A DNA stretch of 34,199 nt from Candidatus Wallbacteria bacterium (GTDB taxonomy: Bacteria; Muiribacteriota; UBA6191; JACPRK01): positions 1-34,199 of the forward strand of contig JACQFU010000396.1 of NCBI GenBank assembly GCA_016199905.1. The letters run 5' to 3'. A program made the translations under genes and the position numbers. Position 1 is the first letter of the stretch. Each line of letters starts with the position of its first letter. Below the pieces are notes generated by a model. The model saw only the letters and a list, made by a program, of their open reading frames with translations, made no database searches and had not been told where the DNA came from. Of the stretch, positions 1-8,058 are shown one piece after another.

Positions 1-224
1 ACGGCGAGCGCCAGGTCCTCGATGGTTCGACTCCCATCGAGGAGCTTCCAGAGCCCCAGTTCCCGATCGTCGGACTCCGCGAAGTACCGGCCGTCGGCCG
101 TGCGCAAGATCCAGGGCTTGCCGTCGTGGTGCCTCGCGAAGACTTCCACTCCCGCCATGGCCTTGGGTCTCGCCTTGGACAGATTCGACTTTCCGGCGCC
201 CGCGCGCTCCGCTGAATGCGACAT
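1..224 (-). CDS. PqqD-like domain protein, 5' part only
   Basis: This is the first 74 or so codons of a minus-strand gene that leaves the window at base 1. ATG at 224 is preceded by GGGAGAG four bases upstream, a good ribosome binding site. After a basic linker the protein reads PWILRTADGRYFAESDD and then LWKLLDGSRTIEDLALAV. This strand-rich stretch ending in Lw.lLDG..Ti.dia resembles the PqqD-like domain at the N-terminus of some M50 peptidase or peptide-export proteins. In characterised systems PqqD domains bind peptides. The catalytic part, if there is one, lies outside the window, so the overall function cannot be stated. The domain match is a by-eye similarity over a short stretch. Confidence 0.6.
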   Translation of the reverse strand, partial: MSHSAERAGAGKSNLSKARPKAMAGVEVFARHHDGKPWILRTADGRYFAESDDRELGLWKLLDGSRTIEDLALA

Positions 225-302
225 TCCACTCTCCCTGTCCGGAACTTCCGCGAAAGCTCCACCGCCCGCAACTCGGTGACTCAGGACACGCTGCGGCTCA
301 TG

Positions 303-331
303 ATAGTACACGGGCTTCCGCCGATTGTTGA
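303..331 (-). promoter_or_regulatory. Candidate promoter of the PqqD-like gene
   Basis: On the minus strand TCAACA (326-331) is followed after 17 bases by TACTAT (303-308). Each hexamer matches the sigma-70 consensus at four of six positions. This would give a leader of about 70 bases before the ATG at 224. Moderate to weak evidence. Confidence 0.35.
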
Positions 332-488
332 ACCAGGCAAGAGGGGGAGCCAGGGAAGTTCGTCAGAGCATCGCTAAGGCGGGCCTCTACTCGCTGCCGC
401 AATCTCCCGGCCTCCAGCCGGCGGCGCTGTTCCCGGCCGGTGGAGCTTTCGCGAAATCGGCGGCTGCCGCCAAAGCATTGGCGCACTG

Positions 489-497
489 TGCTAGAAT
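489..497 (+). promoter_or_regulatory. Extended -10 promoter of the yceI-like gene
   Basis: TGCTAGAAT is an extended -10 (TGn plus TAGAAT), 37 bases before the ATG at 535. No convincing -35 lies 16-18 bases upstream, as is usual for extended -10 promoters. Similar TGnTAnnnT elements precede several other genes in the window. Confidence 0.5.
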
Positions 498-534
498 CCC
501 GCTGCCGGACGGGGCCCGGCGCGAGGTGACGAAA

Positions 535-1167
535 ATGAGAAATCAACGAGACGGACTGTGGTTGGGGCTGCTGGCGCTGTTGCTGGCGGGAGGCCACCCG
601 GCCCACGCAGGCGTGAGCGTCTATCGGATCGATCCCACTTCCAGCACGGTCGAAGTGCGCACGGGCAAGTCGGGACTCTTCGGCGGGTTCGGCCACTCCC
701 ACGAGATCGCCGGCAGCCGGCTACGCGGAGAAGTCCGGGCGGACGAGGAAAAGCTCTCGGCCTCCTCCGTCGACGTCACGCTGGAGGCCACGTCCCTGAA
801 GGTGCTCGACCGCGTCAAGGAGAGCGAAGTGGCGGAAATCCAGCACACGATGGAAAGCGACAAGGTCCTCGACGTGTCGAAGTTCGCCGTCATCCGGTTT
901 CGCTCCACCCGCGTCGCGGGGTCGGGCGCCAAGGGCCAGCCCTACCGACTGGACCTGACCGGCGACCTGGAGTTTCACGGCGTGACGAAGCAGTTGCAGA
1001 CACCCGCGGAGGTGACCCTCGATGGCGACAAGCTCCAGGCGCACGGGGAATTCGTCGTCCGGCAACGGGACTTCGGTATCCGTCCCTTCAGCGGCGGTCT
1101 GGGAATGGTGAAGGTCGCCAACGAGGTCCGCATCCGCTTCCGGATCGTGGCTAGGCGTCGGAAGTAG
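535..1167 (+). CDS. Exported YceI-like domain protein
   Basis: This 210-aa protein belongs to the YceI family, lipocalin-like beta barrels that bind isoprenoid-type lipids in the periplasm. The N-terminus (MRNQRDGLWLGLLALLLAGG, then HPAHAG) is a clear Sec signal peptide. The mature part starts with VYRIDPTSSTVEVR and GLFGGFGHSHEIAG, the usual first strands of YceI domains. It continues through a fuse of strands ending FGIRPFSGGLGMVKVANEVRIRF. The start at 535 was chosen because it begins the signal peptide and follows the extended -10 at 489-497; GCGAGGTGAC lies 5-14 bases upstream. It converges on the guaB-like gene with 17 bases between stops. The family is known for lipid binding and stress association; the ligand here is unknown. 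Confidence 0.85.
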   Translation: MRNQRDGLWLGLLALLLAGGHPAHAGVSVYRIDPTSSTVEVRTGKSGLFGGFGHSHEIAGSRLRGEVRADEEKLSASSVDVTLEATSLKVLDRVKESEVAEIQHTMESDKVLDVSKFAVIRFRSTRVAGSGAKGQPYRLDLTGDLEFHGVTKQLQTPAEVTLDGDKLQAHGEFVVRQRDFGIRPFSGGLGMVKVANEVRIRFRIVARRRK

Positions 1168-1184
1168 GCGCTCCGCCCCCGCCC

Positions 1185-2645
1185 CTACTCCGCGAGCTCC
1201 AGGTCGTGTGGGGAGCTTTCGCGCAAGCCGGCCACCGTGATGCGAACGAAGCGGGCGTTACGCCGCAAGGCCTCGATGCTGGGGGCGTTCAGGTAGCTCA
1301 TCCCGCTGCGCAGGCCGCCGGCCAACTGGTGCATCAGCTCCGTCACGCTGCCCCGGTACGGAACCACCGCCTCCACGCCTTCTGCGACGACGTTGGCAGC
1401 CAGCTCGTCCAGCACATCCTGGCTCTCTTCGCGCCGCGCCCGAGCTTCCGCGGCGCCTGCCGAGGCCATCCCGCGGAACACTTTGTAGCGAGCACCGCGG
1501 CGCACGACGGTCTGTCCGGGGCTCTCCTCGGTGGCGGCGAACAAGCTTCCGATCATCACGGTGGAGGCGCCCGCGGCCAACGCCTTGGTGATGTCGCCGG
1601 CGAATCGAATGCCACCGTCGGCGCAGACGGGTACGCCGCGCTCCGCGGCAACGCGCACACAGTCCAGCACGGCCGTGAGCTGGGGGACGCCAACGCCTGT
1701 GACGATGCGGGTGGAGCAGGCGGCGCCCGGACCGACGCCCACCTTCACGGCGTCGGCGCCTGCTTCGATCAGGTCGAGGGCGCCCTCCGGGGTGGCGACG
1801 TTGCCGGCGATCAGTTCGACGCCCGGGAACCGTTCCTTGACTCGCCGCGTGGCCCGCAGGGCGTGCTCGGAGTGCCCGTGGGCGATGTCGACGACCAGCA
1901 CGTCGGCCTCGGCGGCGACCAGTGCCTCCGCCCTCTCCATGTAATCGCCGACGGCCCCGATGGCGGCGCCGACCAGCAAGCGCCCCTGGGAGTCGCGGGC
2001 GGCGTTCGGGTTCTCTGCGACTCGAAGGACATCTCGACTCGTGATGAGCCCCCGCAGGCGACCCTCGGCATCGACCAGCGGCAGCTTCTCCAGCCGGCGC
2101 TCGTGGAGGATGCGCTTGGCCTCGTCCAGGGTCGTGCCGACCGGCGCGGTGACCAAGTTGCCGCCGCCGGTCATCAGATCGGCGACCTTCACGCCGCTGT
2201 TTTCGCTGAAGAGCAGGTCGCGGCTGGTGAGGATGCCGAGCAGCCGCTCGTCGTCGCCGACGACCAGCAGGCTGTGGATGTTGTGGCGGCCCAGGAGCTT
2301 GGTGGCGTCGGCGATGCTGCGTTGCGGCTGGATCGTGTGGAGGCGCGGCGTGGCGCCGACCTCGGGGCGCTTCACGCGGGACACCTCCGCCGCTTCGTCC
2401 TCGATCGTCATGAAGCGGTGGATAATGCCCAGACCGCCGCAACGTGCCATCGCGCGCGCCAGACGCGACTCGCAGACAGTGTCCATGTTCGCGGCCAGGA
2501 TCGGCGATGCGAGGCGCAGCTTGCGGGTGAGCCACGTGGAGGTGTCGACGTCTTTTCGGGAAGCGATGCCCGAGCGACGGGGCATCAACAGAACGTCGTC
2601 GTAGGTGAGCGCCAGGGGAATCTCGGGGCGGTCTTGGGAGTTCAT
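1185..2645 (-). CDS. IMP dehydrogenase / GMP reductase family protein with CBS pair
   Basis: This 486-aa cytoplasmic protein has the IMPDH architecture. A TIM-barrel start (ALTYDDVLLMPRRSG, then ILAANMDTVCE) is interrupted by two CBS domains at about 95-215. The barrel resumes with VLVVDIAHGHSE, the nucleotide loop VGVGPGAACSTR with predicted nucleophile Cys310, and VPVCADGGIRFAGDITKAL. IMPDH makes XMP from IMP with NAD; GMP reductase runs a related reaction on GMP. The flap before EGVEAVVPYRG lacks the Arg-Tyr pair that activates water in true IMPDHs and instead reads REESQDVLDELAANVVAEG. The enzyme could therefore be a GMP reductase or IMPDH-like paralogue, and I leave the symbol empty. AGGAGG lies 12 bases before the ATG. 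It stands alone, with no guaA beside it. Confidence 0.85.
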   Translation of the reverse strand: MNSQDRPEIPLALTYDDVLLMPRRSGIASRKDVDTSTWLTRKLRLASPILAANMDTVCESRLARAMARCGGLGIIHRFMTIEDEAAEVSRVKRPEVGATPRLHTIQPQRSIADATKLLGRHNIHSLLVVGDDERLLGILTSRDLLFSENSGVKVADLMTGGGNLVTAPVGTTLDEAKRILHERRLEKLPLVDAEGRLRGLITSRDVLRVAENPNAARDSQGRLLVGAAIGAVGDYMERAEALVAAEADVLVVDIAHGHSEHALRATRRVKERFPGVELIAGNVATPEGALDLIEAGADAVKVGVGPGAACSTRIVTGVGVPQLTAVLDCVRVAAERGVPVCADGGIRFAGDITKALAAGASTVMIGSLFAATEESPGQTVVRRGARYKVFRGMASAGAAEARARREESQDVLDELAANVVAEGVEAVVPYRGSVTELMHQLAGGLRSGMSYLNAPSIEALRRNARFVRITVAGLRESSPHDLELAE

Positions 2646-2696
2646 CTAGGGAGCAGTCCTCCTCGCCGCGCGGCGGCAGAGTTCCAGAGCCGAGGG

Positions 2697-2705
2697 ATCA
2701 TAGCA
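2697..2705 (-). promoter_or_regulatory. Extended -10 promoter of the guaB-like gene
   Basis: The minus strand reads TGCTATGAT, an extended -10 with TATGAT matching TATAAT at five of six positions. It is 51 bases before the start codon at 2645, leaving room for the AGGAGG ribosome binding site. No clear -35 is visible. Confidence 0.5.
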
Positions 2706-2750
2706 CCCGGAACCCTCCGGGCTCGCGCGAACCCGCCCCCCCTCCCCTCC

Positions 2751-3614
2751 TCACAGCAGGCAGACGTCGAGCAGCGGACAGGCGGCGCACTTTCGCAAGT
2801 CTCGCTTTCGCGGGCAGTGGTCGAGGATTCCGAGCCGGCAGATCGCGAAGTCGTACTTGACGGGATCGGCCGCGTCCAGCCGGCGCAAGCTGGCCGTGAT
2901 GTCGCAGGCCGTTGCCCAGCCCATCGTTCGGCGGCGCGTCAGTCCGATGTAGGCCGCGATGCGCGCGACGTGCGTGTCGAGCGGGATCACGAGCGCCCGC
3001 GGCGGCACGCGTCTCCACTGGCCGAAGTCGAGCGCGTCGGGGCCGCGGACCATCCAGCGCAAGTAGAGGCAAAGCCGCTTGCAGGCCGAAGCAGGCGGCG
3101 CCGGGAACAGGAAGCGAACGCTCGCCGGAAGGACGCCGCCGGCGTACAGCCGCGGTTCCATCAGCCCGACCATGCGGCCAGAGAAAGCGGCCAGGGCCTC
3201 GCCGACGTCCTGGGCCTCTTCCCGGAATCCCGCGGCAAACAGATCGCCCAGGGAGCCGTGCTCCAGCCGAGCCCGGCGCGCCGCCTCGAGCAAGCAGACC
3301 AGATCGCGAGCGTCGTTGAATCGGTGCTTGAACCCTTTGAAATCGGCGAGCGCGCGCGAGAGATTCAGGCCATCGACAAAGGCGGCCGGCCTCGGCCCCA
3401 TCCGCGCGAGCGCCGTCTCGACGCTCGCCAGCACCTGCCGGACCTGCCCGTAAGCCAGCGCCGATGCCACGAGGCCCGCGATCTCGCGGTCGTCCGTCGA
3501 GGAGTAGCGGTGAACGAACTGGAGCGGATCGGTGTCGAGGAAGCGGACGTCGAAGGTGGCGGCGAGAGCGCCGAGGCGCTGCCGGAGACGGGACCATGAC
3601 GCGCGGCGGGGCAC
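2751..3614 (-). CDS. TIGR02757 (DUF2400) family protein, endonuclease III-like
   Basis: This 287-aa protein matches the uncharacterised TIGR02757 family: RYSSTDDREIAGLVASALAY near residue 38, then HhH-GPD glycosylase-like features. IPLDTHVARIAAYIGL resembles the VDTH segment of endonuclease III, where the Asp (here Asp213) is catalytic. The C-terminus has Cys267-X8-Cys276-X2-Cys279-X5-Cys285, close to the CX6CX2CX5C 4Fe-4S cluster of endonuclease III. I do not see the LPGVG-K hairpin carrying the catalytic lysine. This suggests a DNA-binding or repair-related protein, though the activity is not known. The start is GTG; no Shine-Dalgarno is present, but a TAGACT element sits seven bases upstream, consistent with a leaderless transcript. 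The protein ends at CLL directly after the last cluster cysteine. Confidence 0.85.
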   Translation of the reverse strand: MPRRASWSRLRQRLGALAATFDVRFLDTDPLQFVHRYSSTDDREIAGLVASALAYGQVRQVLASVETALARMGPRPAAFVDGLNLSRALADFKGFKHRFNDARDLVCLLEAARRARLEHGSLGDLFAAGFREEAQDVGEALAAFSGRMVGLMEPRLYAGGVLPASVRFLFPAPPASACKRLCLYLRWMVRGPDALDFGQWRRVPPRALVIPLDTHVARIAAYIGLTRRRTMGWATACDITASLRRLDAADPVKYDFAICRLGILDHCPRKRDLRKCAACPLLDVCLL

Positions 3615-3621
3615 GAGGGGA

Positions 3622-3627
3622 AGTCTA
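3622..3627 (-). promoter_or_regulatory. -10 element placed for a leaderless mRNA
   Basis: The minus strand has TAGACT, then seven bases, then the GTG start at 3614. A transcript starting six to eight bases after the -10 would begin at or next to the start codon. No -35 is obvious. The spacing is the same as at 8637-8650 and 11235-11248. Confidence 0.4.
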
Positions 3628-3762
3628 GACGACTCGGGGGGCCGGGACTCCCGGAGTTTGGACTCCAGGTTTCAAATCGACAAATCCTTTCTTCGCCATG
3701 TTCACCTACGCCCCTCATCCCCCCCCCGTCCCCGCCCCCACTTGCTTTGAACCGTCCGCGTC

Positions 3763-4641
3763 ATGGTCGGCAAGCGGAACGCGGTCGAACTGGCGGTAAC
3801 GGCCCTGCTGGCGCGGGGCCACTTGCTAATCGAAGACGTCCCGGGCGTCGGCAAGACGACGCTGGCCCGTGCGATCGCGCGCTCCATAGACTGCAATTTC
3901 GGGCGCATCCAGGCAACCAGCGACCTCCTCCCCGCCGACGTCGTCGGCGTCGCGGTTTTCAACCGCAAGACCGACGAGTTCGAGTTCCGGGAGGGGCCGG
4001 TCTTCACGAACATCCTGCTGGTGGACGAAATCAACCGCGCGATGCCGCGCACGCAGTCGAGCCTGCTGCAATCGATGGCCGAGTGCGAGGTGACCGTCGA
4101 CGGCAAGACCTACCCGCTGAAGGCGCCCTTCTTCGTCATCGCCACGCAGAACCCGGCAGAGCAGGTGGGGACCTACTTCCTGCCGGAGAGCCAGCTCGAC
4201 CGCTTCGCTCTGCGCATCCCGCTGGGCTATCCGGACCGCGACCAGGAGCGCGCGATGATCCGGGCGCGCGAGAAATCGTCTCCGTTGGATGAACTGACTC
4301 CTGTGGTGAGCCGCTCCGAGTTGCTTCACCTGCAGCAGCGCGTGACGGACGTGCGGATGGCCGACAGCGTGCTCGATTACGTGCTCGCCATCGTGGAACG
4401 CTCGCGCTCGCGCGAGGACCTCTCGGCCGGCGCCAGTCCGCGCGGGGCGCTCGTGCTCTCGCGGCTCTGCCAGGCGTTCGCGCTGGTCCGCGGGCGCGAT
4501 CACGTGCTTCCCGACGACGTGAAGGATCTGGCGGCGCCGTGCCTGGCCCACCGCCTCTCGACCAAGACCGGGTTCCGGGCCGACTTGCTTGAGCAGTACA
4601 AGCTGGTGCGCAACATCCTCGAAGAGGTCTCGTCGCCGTGA
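3763..4641 (+). CDS. MoxR-family AAA ATPase
   Basis: This 292-aa cytoplasmic AAA+ ATPase of the MoxR family probably acts as a chaperone for partner proteins encoded downstream. Visible motifs are Walker A EDVPGVGKTTLARA (about residues 25-38), the QATSDLLPADVVG segment, Walker B NILLVDEINRAMPRTQ, sensor 1 FFVIATQNPAEQVG and a C-terminal lid ending NILEEVSSP. ATG 3763 is the only usable start: an in-frame TGA lies 12 bases upstream (3748-3750) and no ribosome binding site is seen. The protein begins right at MVGKR, so the 30 or so residues that usually precede this motif are missing. Its stop overlaps the next gene by four bases (GTGA), so the MoxR, DUF58 and transglutaminase genes form an operon, a well-known association. 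Confidence 0.9.
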   Translation: MVGKRNAVELAVTALLARGHLLIEDVPGVGKTTLARAIARSIDCNFGRIQATSDLLPADVVGVAVFNRKTDEFEFREGPVFTNILLVDEINRAMPRTQSSLLQSMAECEVTVDGKTYPLKAPFFVIATQNPAEQVGTYFLPESQLDRFALRIPLGYPDRDQERAMIRAREKSSPLDELTPVVSRSELLHLQQRVTDVRMADSVLDYVLAIVERSRSREDLSAGASPRGALVLSRLCQAFALVRGRDHVLPDDVKDLAAPCLAHRLSTKTGFRADLLEQYKLVRNILEEVSSP

Positions 4642-5912
4642 GCGCCGCCACGTCCGGCGGCGCCCGCGCGCTGCGCGGCCGCGGCACCCGCGAGGGCATC
4701 TACTTCCTGCTTTTGTGGGTCTGCATCATCGTCGCGGCCATCAACTCCGGCACCAACCTGGTCTACCTGTTCGCCAGCGTGATGGCGGCGATCTACGCGC
4801 TCGCCTTCGTCTTCAACACCTTGAGTCTGAAGGGTCTCTCCGTCTCCGTGCACCTCGACCGCGAGGCGTCGGAGGGCGACGAGTTCACCTGGGAGGCGAT
4901 CGTCACCAACGACGGCCCCTTCTCCCGCCACTTCATCGAAGTGAAGCCCAAGTTCGTCCCGGCCTCCCAGCACGAGCCCGGCCGCAAGTTCCGGCGCCTC
5001 TTCCCCAAAGTGTCGGAGCTGCTGCCCTACCTGTCCAGGACGCTCAATCAGATCGTCACCCGCCTTCCCATTACGACTCGACTGCTCCGCCGAGGCGATT
5101 ACAGACTCGAAAACGTGGACGTCTACACCAGCTTCCCGATGCGCTCGGCGCACCTGGCCTGGACCTACTGGCCCGCCGGCCGCGTCGTGGTCATGCCGAC
5201 CCTGCTGCGGCCGTTCTACACCGCGGCGACCGCCGCCGAGATCGAGGTCCCCACCGAGAGCCTCGTCGACTCCCATCGCGGCGAGGGGCTCGACTACCAC
5301 GGCCTGCGCGAGTACATCCAGGGCGACCCTCCCAAGTCGATCCATTGGAAGGTGAGCGCCCGCGCCCAGCGCCTGATCGTGCGCGAGCACCAGCAGAACC
5401 GCTCGGCCCGCTACTACCTCTTCCTCGATCTCGACGAACGCAAGCTCGATCGCGGAGCCGCCCTGGACAACAACTTGGAGCAGTGCATCCGCATCGCCGC
5501 CACCGTCTGCCGCGAGCTGGTGACCGCCAACTGTCACAGCCAGGTGCTCCTGCTGGCCGACGAGTTCGCGCCCTCTCCGTCGATCTTCACGGCCTCCGAG
5601 CTGCCCCAGCTGCTTCGATACCTGGGCGCCGTGCCTTACACGCGCCGCGGGTCGCTGGCGGGGATGCTGGGGCGCACGGAGAGGCTCCTGGCGCCCGACA
5701 GCTACGTCCTGTTCGTCTTGCCCGGCGCCACCGAGGAGGACTGCGGCGCCATGGCGTCGCTGCTGGGAAAGGGCTATCGCGTGAGCGTGCTGCTGACCGT
5801 CGCCGACCGCACCGAAGCCGTCACCGCCCGATCCAGGCCGGCCATCGGAAAACTGGCCGCCGGCGGCTGTCAGGTGCTGCTCCACTCGCGCGCCACCAAC
5901 GCGCTGTGTTGA
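4638..5912 (+). CDS. DUF58 domain membrane protein
   Basis: This 424-aa protein is a DUF58 protein, the usual partner of MoxR ATPases. Two hydrophobic segments lie near the N-terminus (IYFLLLWVCIIVAAINSG at about 21-38 and LFASVMAAIYALAFVF soon after), followed by a beta-rich domain (about 70-160). The DUF58 signature YHGLREYIQGDPPKSIHW is at about 217-234. The rest looks like a von Willebrand A-type fold, starting YYLFLDLDERKLD, though a full MIDAS DxSxS is not seen. Known DUF58 proteins are membrane-anchored and thought to be remodelled by MoxR. The GTG start overlaps the moxR stop by four bases, implying translational coupling. The exact role is unknown. Confidence 0.9.
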   Translation: MSAATSGGARALRGRGTREGIYFLLLWVCIIVAAINSGTNLVYLFASVMAAIYALAFVFNTLSLKGLSVSVHLDREASEGDEFTWEAIVTNDGPFSRHFIEVKPKFVPASQHEPGRKFRRLFPKVSELLPYLSRTLNQIVTRLPITTRLLRRGDYRLENVDVYTSFPMRSAHLAWTYWPAGRVVVMPTLLRPFYTAATAAEIEVPTESLVDSHRGEGLDYHGLREYIQGDPPKSIHWKVSARAQRLIVREHQQNRSARYYLFLDLDERKLDRGAALDNNLEQCIRIAATVCRELVTANCHSQVLLLADEFAPSPSIFTASELPQLLRYLGAVPYTRRGSLAGMLGRTERLLAPDSYVLFVLPGATEEDCGAMASLLGKGYRVSVLLTVADRTEAVTARSRPAIGKLAAGGCQVLLHSRATNALC

Positions 5913-5926
5913 GGAGACATTTCCTC
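5911..5926 (+). promoter_or_regulatory. Small hairpin over the tgpA-like ribosome binding site
   Basis: GAGGA (5911-5915) can pair with TCCTC (5922-5926) across a six-base loop. The left arm is the Shine-Dalgarno of the next gene (start 5929) and overlaps the DUF58 stop codon. Ribosomes finishing DUF58 would open it, so it could couple translation. The stem is only five base pairs, so this is tentative. Confidence 0.3.
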
Positions 5927-5928
5927 CA

Positions 5929-8058
5929 ATGACTCCCGCGGATCGTCTCGAGGGCCCCGAGCGGATGGACCGCTGGGCCTGGTTTGCGCTGGCAAGCGCG
6001 GTCCTGCCCATGCTCTTCGTGGAGCCGCTGGCGATCCTCGCCTTCGGCTTGCCGGCCCTGCTCTACTGGGCCGCTCGACGGGCCGGACGGCCGCTGGCGG
6101 AGGGGTCCGAGAACAAAGTAGGGCTGGCGGCCGCCGTCGCCTGCCTGGCCGTCTACATCCAGAGCCGCGACTCGGTGATCGCGTTCGCGCTGTTCTTCTG
6201 CTCGCTGGCCTCGCTGAGCCTCTTCACCGGCAAGGGACGCCGCTCGCTGCGCCAGCTCTACCTGGTGCTGACCATCGTGATGCTGGTCGTCTCGACGCGC
6301 ACGCTGGAGCTGCAGTTCCTCCTCTTCCTGGTGGCCTTCGCGACAGGCACGCTCCTGTGCTTCGTGCGCGAGGCCCACCCCCAGGCGGCCGCGCCCGGCT
6401 CCCGGACGCGCTATGGACTGGCTTGCCTGGCCTTCGTTCTGGCCTCGCTCGCCGTCGCTGCGCCGCTCTTCTTCATCCTGCCTCGCGCGCCGTTCGTGCT
6501 CTTCAACCTGTCGAACATGACGAGCGTCACCGGGTTCGGCGACGAGATGAGCCTGGGCGAGATGACCAGCATCAAGAAGAGCTCCAAGCTCTACATGCGG
6601 GTCTACGCCAAGGACCAGAAGAAGTGGCGGGGGCAGGTGCTGGATCGTTACGAAGGGCGCAAGTGGACCTCGCGAGCCGCGCGCGGCGCCGGGCGCTCCT
6701 TCACCGCCGAGCCCGGCAGGCCGGTCCGCCTCAAGCCCAACGACCCCACGCCGCTCGAAAACCTCTTCCTCCAGGAGATCATCATCGAGCCCTACCTCAA
6801 CCGCGCCCTCTTCTCTGCGCTGGAGCCTGTGGCAGTGGAGCTGATCGGCTATCCGATCGTCCACGGCGACGGCGACACGCTCTCCAGGGGCGGCGACACC
6901 CGGTTCCAGAAGGTCGCTTATCGCGTCTGGTCGAGGCTGCCGCAGGCGACCACGGCCCAGCTCCAGGCCGCCGCCGCGCCCCTCAACGTCATCTACTCGA
7001 TGAAGCCGTATCAGCAGTTGCCGGATGGTCTGACCCGGCTCAAGGCGCTCTCCGCGAGGATCGCTGGCCCCCAGAAGGGCTGGTACCGCAAGGCGGCGGC
7101 GATCGAGGACTACCTGCAGAAGAACCTGAGCTACACGCTCGACCTGCCCGAGGTCCCGGCCGGGACCGACCCCGTGGAAGCGTTCCTGTTCGAGAACAAG
7201 CGCGGCCACTGCGAGTACTTCGCCTCTGCGATGGTGCTGCTGCTGCGCGCGCAGGGCATCCCGAGCCGCGTGGTCACCGGCTTCGCCTTCGGCGAGTACA
7301 ACAGTTTCGGCGGCTACTACAACGTCCGCGAAAAAGACGCCCACGCCTGGGTGGAGGCGTACCTCGGAAACGTCGGCTGGTGGGAGTTCGATCCCACCCC
7401 CGGCGGTAACGAGAAGGAGGATCTGGGCCTGCTCGATCGTCTCGGCCTGACTCGAACGCCCCTCTGGCTCCAGATGAAGGCGTGGCTCGACTCCACGGAC
7501 GCGCAGTGGCAGCGCGAAGTCGTCAGCTACTCGGCCGACAGCCAGCGCGACCTGATGACGCGCATCGCCGAGAGCGTCGATGACGCCTACATCCAGGCGA
7601 CCGCGCGCTTCTATCGCTTTCGTTACTGGGTCCACGATCACAAGACGCCGCTGGTGGCGACGCTGGTGACGCTCCTGGCAGCCTCGCTTGCAGGCGGTCG
7701 CAAACGGGCGGCGGCGGCCCTGCTGTGGATGCTGGATCTGTTGCGCGGACTGTTCGCGGCGCGGGCGCGCAAGGCCGCGCGCCAGGGCGTGGTGCTGGCA
7801 TTCTCGCGCGCCGGCCGGGCGCTGGCCGCCCACGGCCTGGAACGGCGGCCGGACTGGACGCCGCTGGAGTACGCGCAGTTCGTCGAACGCGAGCGGCCCG
7901 AGGTGGCCGGGCCCCTGCGCGCCCTGGCGGAGCTGCACTGCCAGGTCGAATTCGCAGCGCACGCCTTCGACGACTCCGACCGGGCAAAGGCCGAAGGCTG
8001 GCTCGCCGAGCTGCGGCGCCTGCTGAAGGTCCCTCCCCCCGTCACTCCGAAGCGCTGA
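5929..8058 (+). CDS. TgpA-like transmembrane transglutaminase
   Basis: This 709-aa protein has the DUF3488-transglutaminase-DUF4129 order of TgpA. Residues 10-190 form about six membrane helices (for example LPMLFVEPLAILAFGLPALL). A large extracytoplasmic part follows, with a papain-like transglutaminase core whose triad is Cys428 (KRGHCEYFASAMVLLLRAQG), His472 (KDAHAWVEAYLG) and Asp488 (WWEFDPTPGG). A further hydrophobic helix near 570-585 precedes a cytoplasmic DUF4129-like tail (RPDWTPLEYAQFVERERPEV). All three catalytic residues are present, so it is probably active, but the substrate is unknown. It is the last gene of the MoxR operon, 16 bases after DUF58, and its 3' end overlaps the opposing gene by 17 bases. 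Confidence 0.92.
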   Translation: MTPADRLEGPERMDRWAWFALASAVLPMLFVEPLAILAFGLPALLYWAARRAGRPLAEGSENKVGLAAAVACLAVYIQSRDSVIAFALFFCSLASLSLFTGKGRRSLRQLYLVLTIVMLVVSTRTLELQFLLFLVAFATGTLLCFVREAHPQAAAPGSRTRYGLACLAFVLASLAVAAPLFFILPRAPFVLFNLSNMTSVTGFGDEMSLGEMTSIKKSSKLYMRVYAKDQKKWRGQVLDRYEGRKWTSRAARGAGRSFTAEPGRPVRLKPNDPTPLENLFLQEIIIEPYLNRALFSALEPVAVELIGYPIVHGDGDTLSRGGDTRFQKVAYRVWSRLPQATTAQLQAAAAPLNVIYSMKPYQQLPDGLTRLKALSARIAGPQKGWYRKAAAIEDYLQKNLSYTLDLPEVPAGTDPVEAFLFENKRGHCEYFASAMVLLLRAQGIPSRVVTGFAFGEYNSFGGYYNVREKDAHAWVEAYLGNVGWWEFDPTPGGNEKEDLGLLDRLGLTRTPLWLQMKAWLDSTDAQWQREVVSYSADSQRDLMTRIAESVDDAYIQATARFYRFRYWVHDHKTPLVATLVTLLAASLAGGRKRAAAALLWMLDLLRGLFAARARKAARQGVVLAFSRAGRALAAHGLERRPDWTPLEYAQFVERERPEVAGPLRALAELHCQVEFAAHAFDDSDRAKAEGWLAELRRLLKVPPPVTPKR

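Larger units (their letters stand above)
225..534. other. Divergent intergenic region
   Basis: This 310-base region separates the minus-strand PqqD-like gene from the yceI-like gene. It holds the two promoter candidates listed at 303-331 and 489-497. The yceI-like reading frame stays open upstream to base 325, but those codons look non-coding and carry no signal peptide. I see no RNA gene, repeat or further ORF here. Confidence 0.5.

Noticed and set aside
1206..3599. A 797-codon plus-strand open frame across the guaB-like and TIGR02757 genes
   Set aside because: It is the antisense shadow of two clear minus-strand genes in GC-rich DNA; its protein has no recognisable motif and is Gly/Ala/Arg/Asp-rich.
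3690..3762. A frameshifted N-terminus for MoxR in the C-rich upstream stretch
   Set aside because: Neither other frame encodes family-like residues (one reads MFTYAPHPPPVPAP), so I see no direct evidence of a simple indel; only the truncation itself is reported.
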